Assembly: GCA_029893765.1 (NCBI GenBank) | Contig: JARXZD010000006.1 | Span: forward strand, 1-64,000 | From: Bacilli bacterium PM5-9 | Lineage (GTDB): Bacteria > Bacillota_I > Bacilli_A > JAJDGJ01 | Length of the DNA: 64,000 bases | Direction: 5' to 3' | Part shown: piece after piece, positions 63,122-64,000 of the stretch | How positions within the stretch are numbered: the first letter of the stretch is position 1 | How the letters are laid out: every line of letters begins with the position of its first letter | Made by a program: the position numbers and the translations under genes | The notes under the pieces: generated by a model | Database searches by the model: none | What the model saw: only the letters and a program-made list of their open reading frames with translations | Told to the model about the DNA's origin: nothing

Positions 63122-63817
63122 ATGGCAAAAAAATCTAAAAGATATAATGAAGCTTTAGCGCAAGTAGAAAAAGGAAAACTTTATGATATTGCTGAAGCCG
63201 TAGAATTATTAAAAAATGTTAGTAAAACAAAATTTGATGAAACAGTTGAAGTTGCCTTTAGATTAGGTGTTGATCCAAGACATGCTGATCAACAAATTAG
63301 AGCAGCAATGGTTTTACCTCATGGTACTGGGAAAACTCAAAAAGTTTTAGTAGTAACTCAAGGTGAAAAAATTAAAGAAGCAGAAGAAGCTGGTGCTGAT
63401 TTTGTAGGAGGAAAAGAATTACTAGAAAAAATTCAAAAAGAAAACTGGTTTGAATTTGATGTAATTGTTGCTACTCCAGATATGATGGCTGAACTTGGAA
63501 AATTAGGTAAAGTATTAGGACCAAAAGGTTTAATGCCTAACCCTAAAACTGGAACAGTTACAATGGATCTTAAAAAAGCAATTGGTGAAATTAAAGCTGG
63601 TAAAGTAGAGTATCGTGTTGATAAAGAAGGTAATGTTCATGTGGGTATTGCTAAAATATCATTCGATGCTGAAAAAATTGTTGAAAACTTCAAGGCTATC
63701 TTTGAAGCAATCTTAAAAGCAAAACCATCAGCTGCTAAAGGTACATATATGAAAAATGTATCTATTACATCTACTATGGGTCCTGGAATTAAAATTAACA
63801 CAGAAACAGTATTATAA
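63122..63817 (+). CDS. rplA: 50S ribosomal protein L1
   Basis: The 231-residue L1 protein has typical segments [20 protein letters not shown] (about 43-62), [15 protein letters not shown] and [16 protein letters not shown] (about 138-153). It binds the L1 stalk rRNA and often represses its own operon. Strong AAGGAGGAG site upstream. The L10 leader follows. Confidence 0.97.
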   Translation: MAKKSKRYNEALAQVEKGKLYDIAEAVELLKNVSKTKFDETVEVAFRLGVDPRHADQQIRAAMVLPHGTGKTQKVLVVTQGEKIKEAEEAGADFVGGKELLEKIQKENWFEFDVIVATPDMMAELGKLGKVLGPKGLMPNPKTGTVTMDLKKAIGEIKAGKVEYRVDKEGNVHVGIAKISFDAEKIVENFKAIFEAILKAKPSAAKGTYMKNVSITSTMGPGIKINTETVL

Positions 63818-63849
63818 TCACGTAAGTGGTATAATATAAAAATCAATAT

Positions 63850-63937
63850 ACCAAAGACAGCAACGGAGCAATCTTAATAATGTTGCCGAGGTAAAGTTTA
63901 GATTACTTTAACTTGGCATTGTTTTGCCAAGTTTTTT
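63850..63937 (+). promoter_or_regulatory. L10 leader (ribosomal protein autoregulatory RNA)
   Basis: The sequence CCAAAGACAGCAACGGAG (63851-63868), the pairing stretch TGTTGCCGAGGTAAAGT, and then a strong terminator hairpin AACTTGGCA (63910-63918) with TGCCAAGTT (63925-63933) plus Ts match the Bacillota L10 leader. The L10(L12) complex binding should favour termination before rplJ. Confidence 0.85.
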
Positions 63938-63979
63938 ATTGATATATTGATTGAAAAATAATCAATAGGAGGTGTCAAG

Positions 63980-64000
63980 ATGAACGAAAATGTTTTAGAA
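63980..64000 (+). CDS. rplJ: 50S ribosomal protein L10, 5' end (cut by the window edge)
   Basis: Only the first seven codons are present (MNENVLE) after AGGAGGTGTC, directly behind the L10 leader and rplK-rplA. Identity rests on gene order and leader, not on protein sequence. Confidence 0.8.

Noticed and set aside
1-64000. Mycoplasma-type genetic code with TGA as tryptophan.
   Set aside because: Many genes end at TGA with the neighbour starting immediately, and tryptophan is encoded by TGG throughout.
1-64000. tRNA, rRNA, CRISPR arrays, prophage or integrase-bounded island.
   Set aside because: No cloverleaf, rRNA stretch, regular repeat-spacer pattern, phage structural gene or site-specific integrase was recognised; the only mobile gene is the IS110 transposase.

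Overview
The window is very AT-rich bacterial chromosome (I judge it below about 30% GC by eye; not computed). It looks like a low-GC Bacillota of class Bacilli, perhaps a gut-associated Erysipelotrichales/RF39-type lineage. Supporting this are the B. subtilis-like gene orders (cysS-mrnC-rlmB-sigma-rpmG-secE-nusG-rplK-rplA-rplJ and rpsF-ssb-rpsR-gdpP-rplI-dnaC), a DnaB/DnaI primosome pair, Gram-positive lipoproteins, LPXTG-type anchors, a T-box and an L10 leader. TGA works as a stop and Trp is TGG, so this is not a code-4 mycoplasma. No tRNA, rRNA or CRISPR was seen.

Region by region. 0.2-2.3 kb: a secreted M23 peptidase with an Asn-rich linker, and a membrane protein. 2.5-7.7 kb: an OpuC-type quaternary-amine ABC transporter followed by a eukaryote-like choline/carnitine O-acyltransferase, which suggests a carnitine (or choline) uptake and acylation module. 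8-10.2 kb: acyltransferases and plsY. 10.4-19.6 kb: a cobalamin riboswitch, an IS110-family insertion in the opposite orientation, and a seven-gene operon (MacB/LolCDE-like permease and ATPase, PASTA protein, transcobalamin-like DUF4430 protein, ECF T, fused ECF A-A, CbrT-like ECF S). 19.8-24.7 kb: a 1633-residue wall-anchored PI-PLC-like protein with long internal repeats. 24.9-29.4 kb: a decayed polymorphic-toxin immunity array with two barstar paralogues, a barnase C-terminal tail, two further toxin tails each overlapping the start of a paralogous immunity-like gene, and repeated terminator modules. 29.6-32.7 kb: a second cobalamin riboswitch driving a secreted beta-propeller protein.

32.7-48.6 kb is mostly housekeeping: ybaK, guaB, primosome genes, ribosomal proteins, ssb, gdpP, replicative helicase, walJ, rlmH, ung, folC, pta and an SDR. 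48.9-56.7 kb holds two large surface proteins. 56.9-64.0 kb starts with a tRNA-Cys T-box and runs through cysS to the ribosomal L11-L1-L10 operon, which continues past the window.

The strongest points for follow-up are: (i) the two-riboswitch corrinoid capture/uptake locus with an IS110 element between riboswitch and operon; (ii) the carnitine transporter plus acyltransferase neighbourhood; (iii) the toxin-tail/immunity array; (iv) a ribosomal protein L11 that lacks four residues of its proline-rich loop; and (v) a candidate bridge RNA in the IS110 non-coding end.
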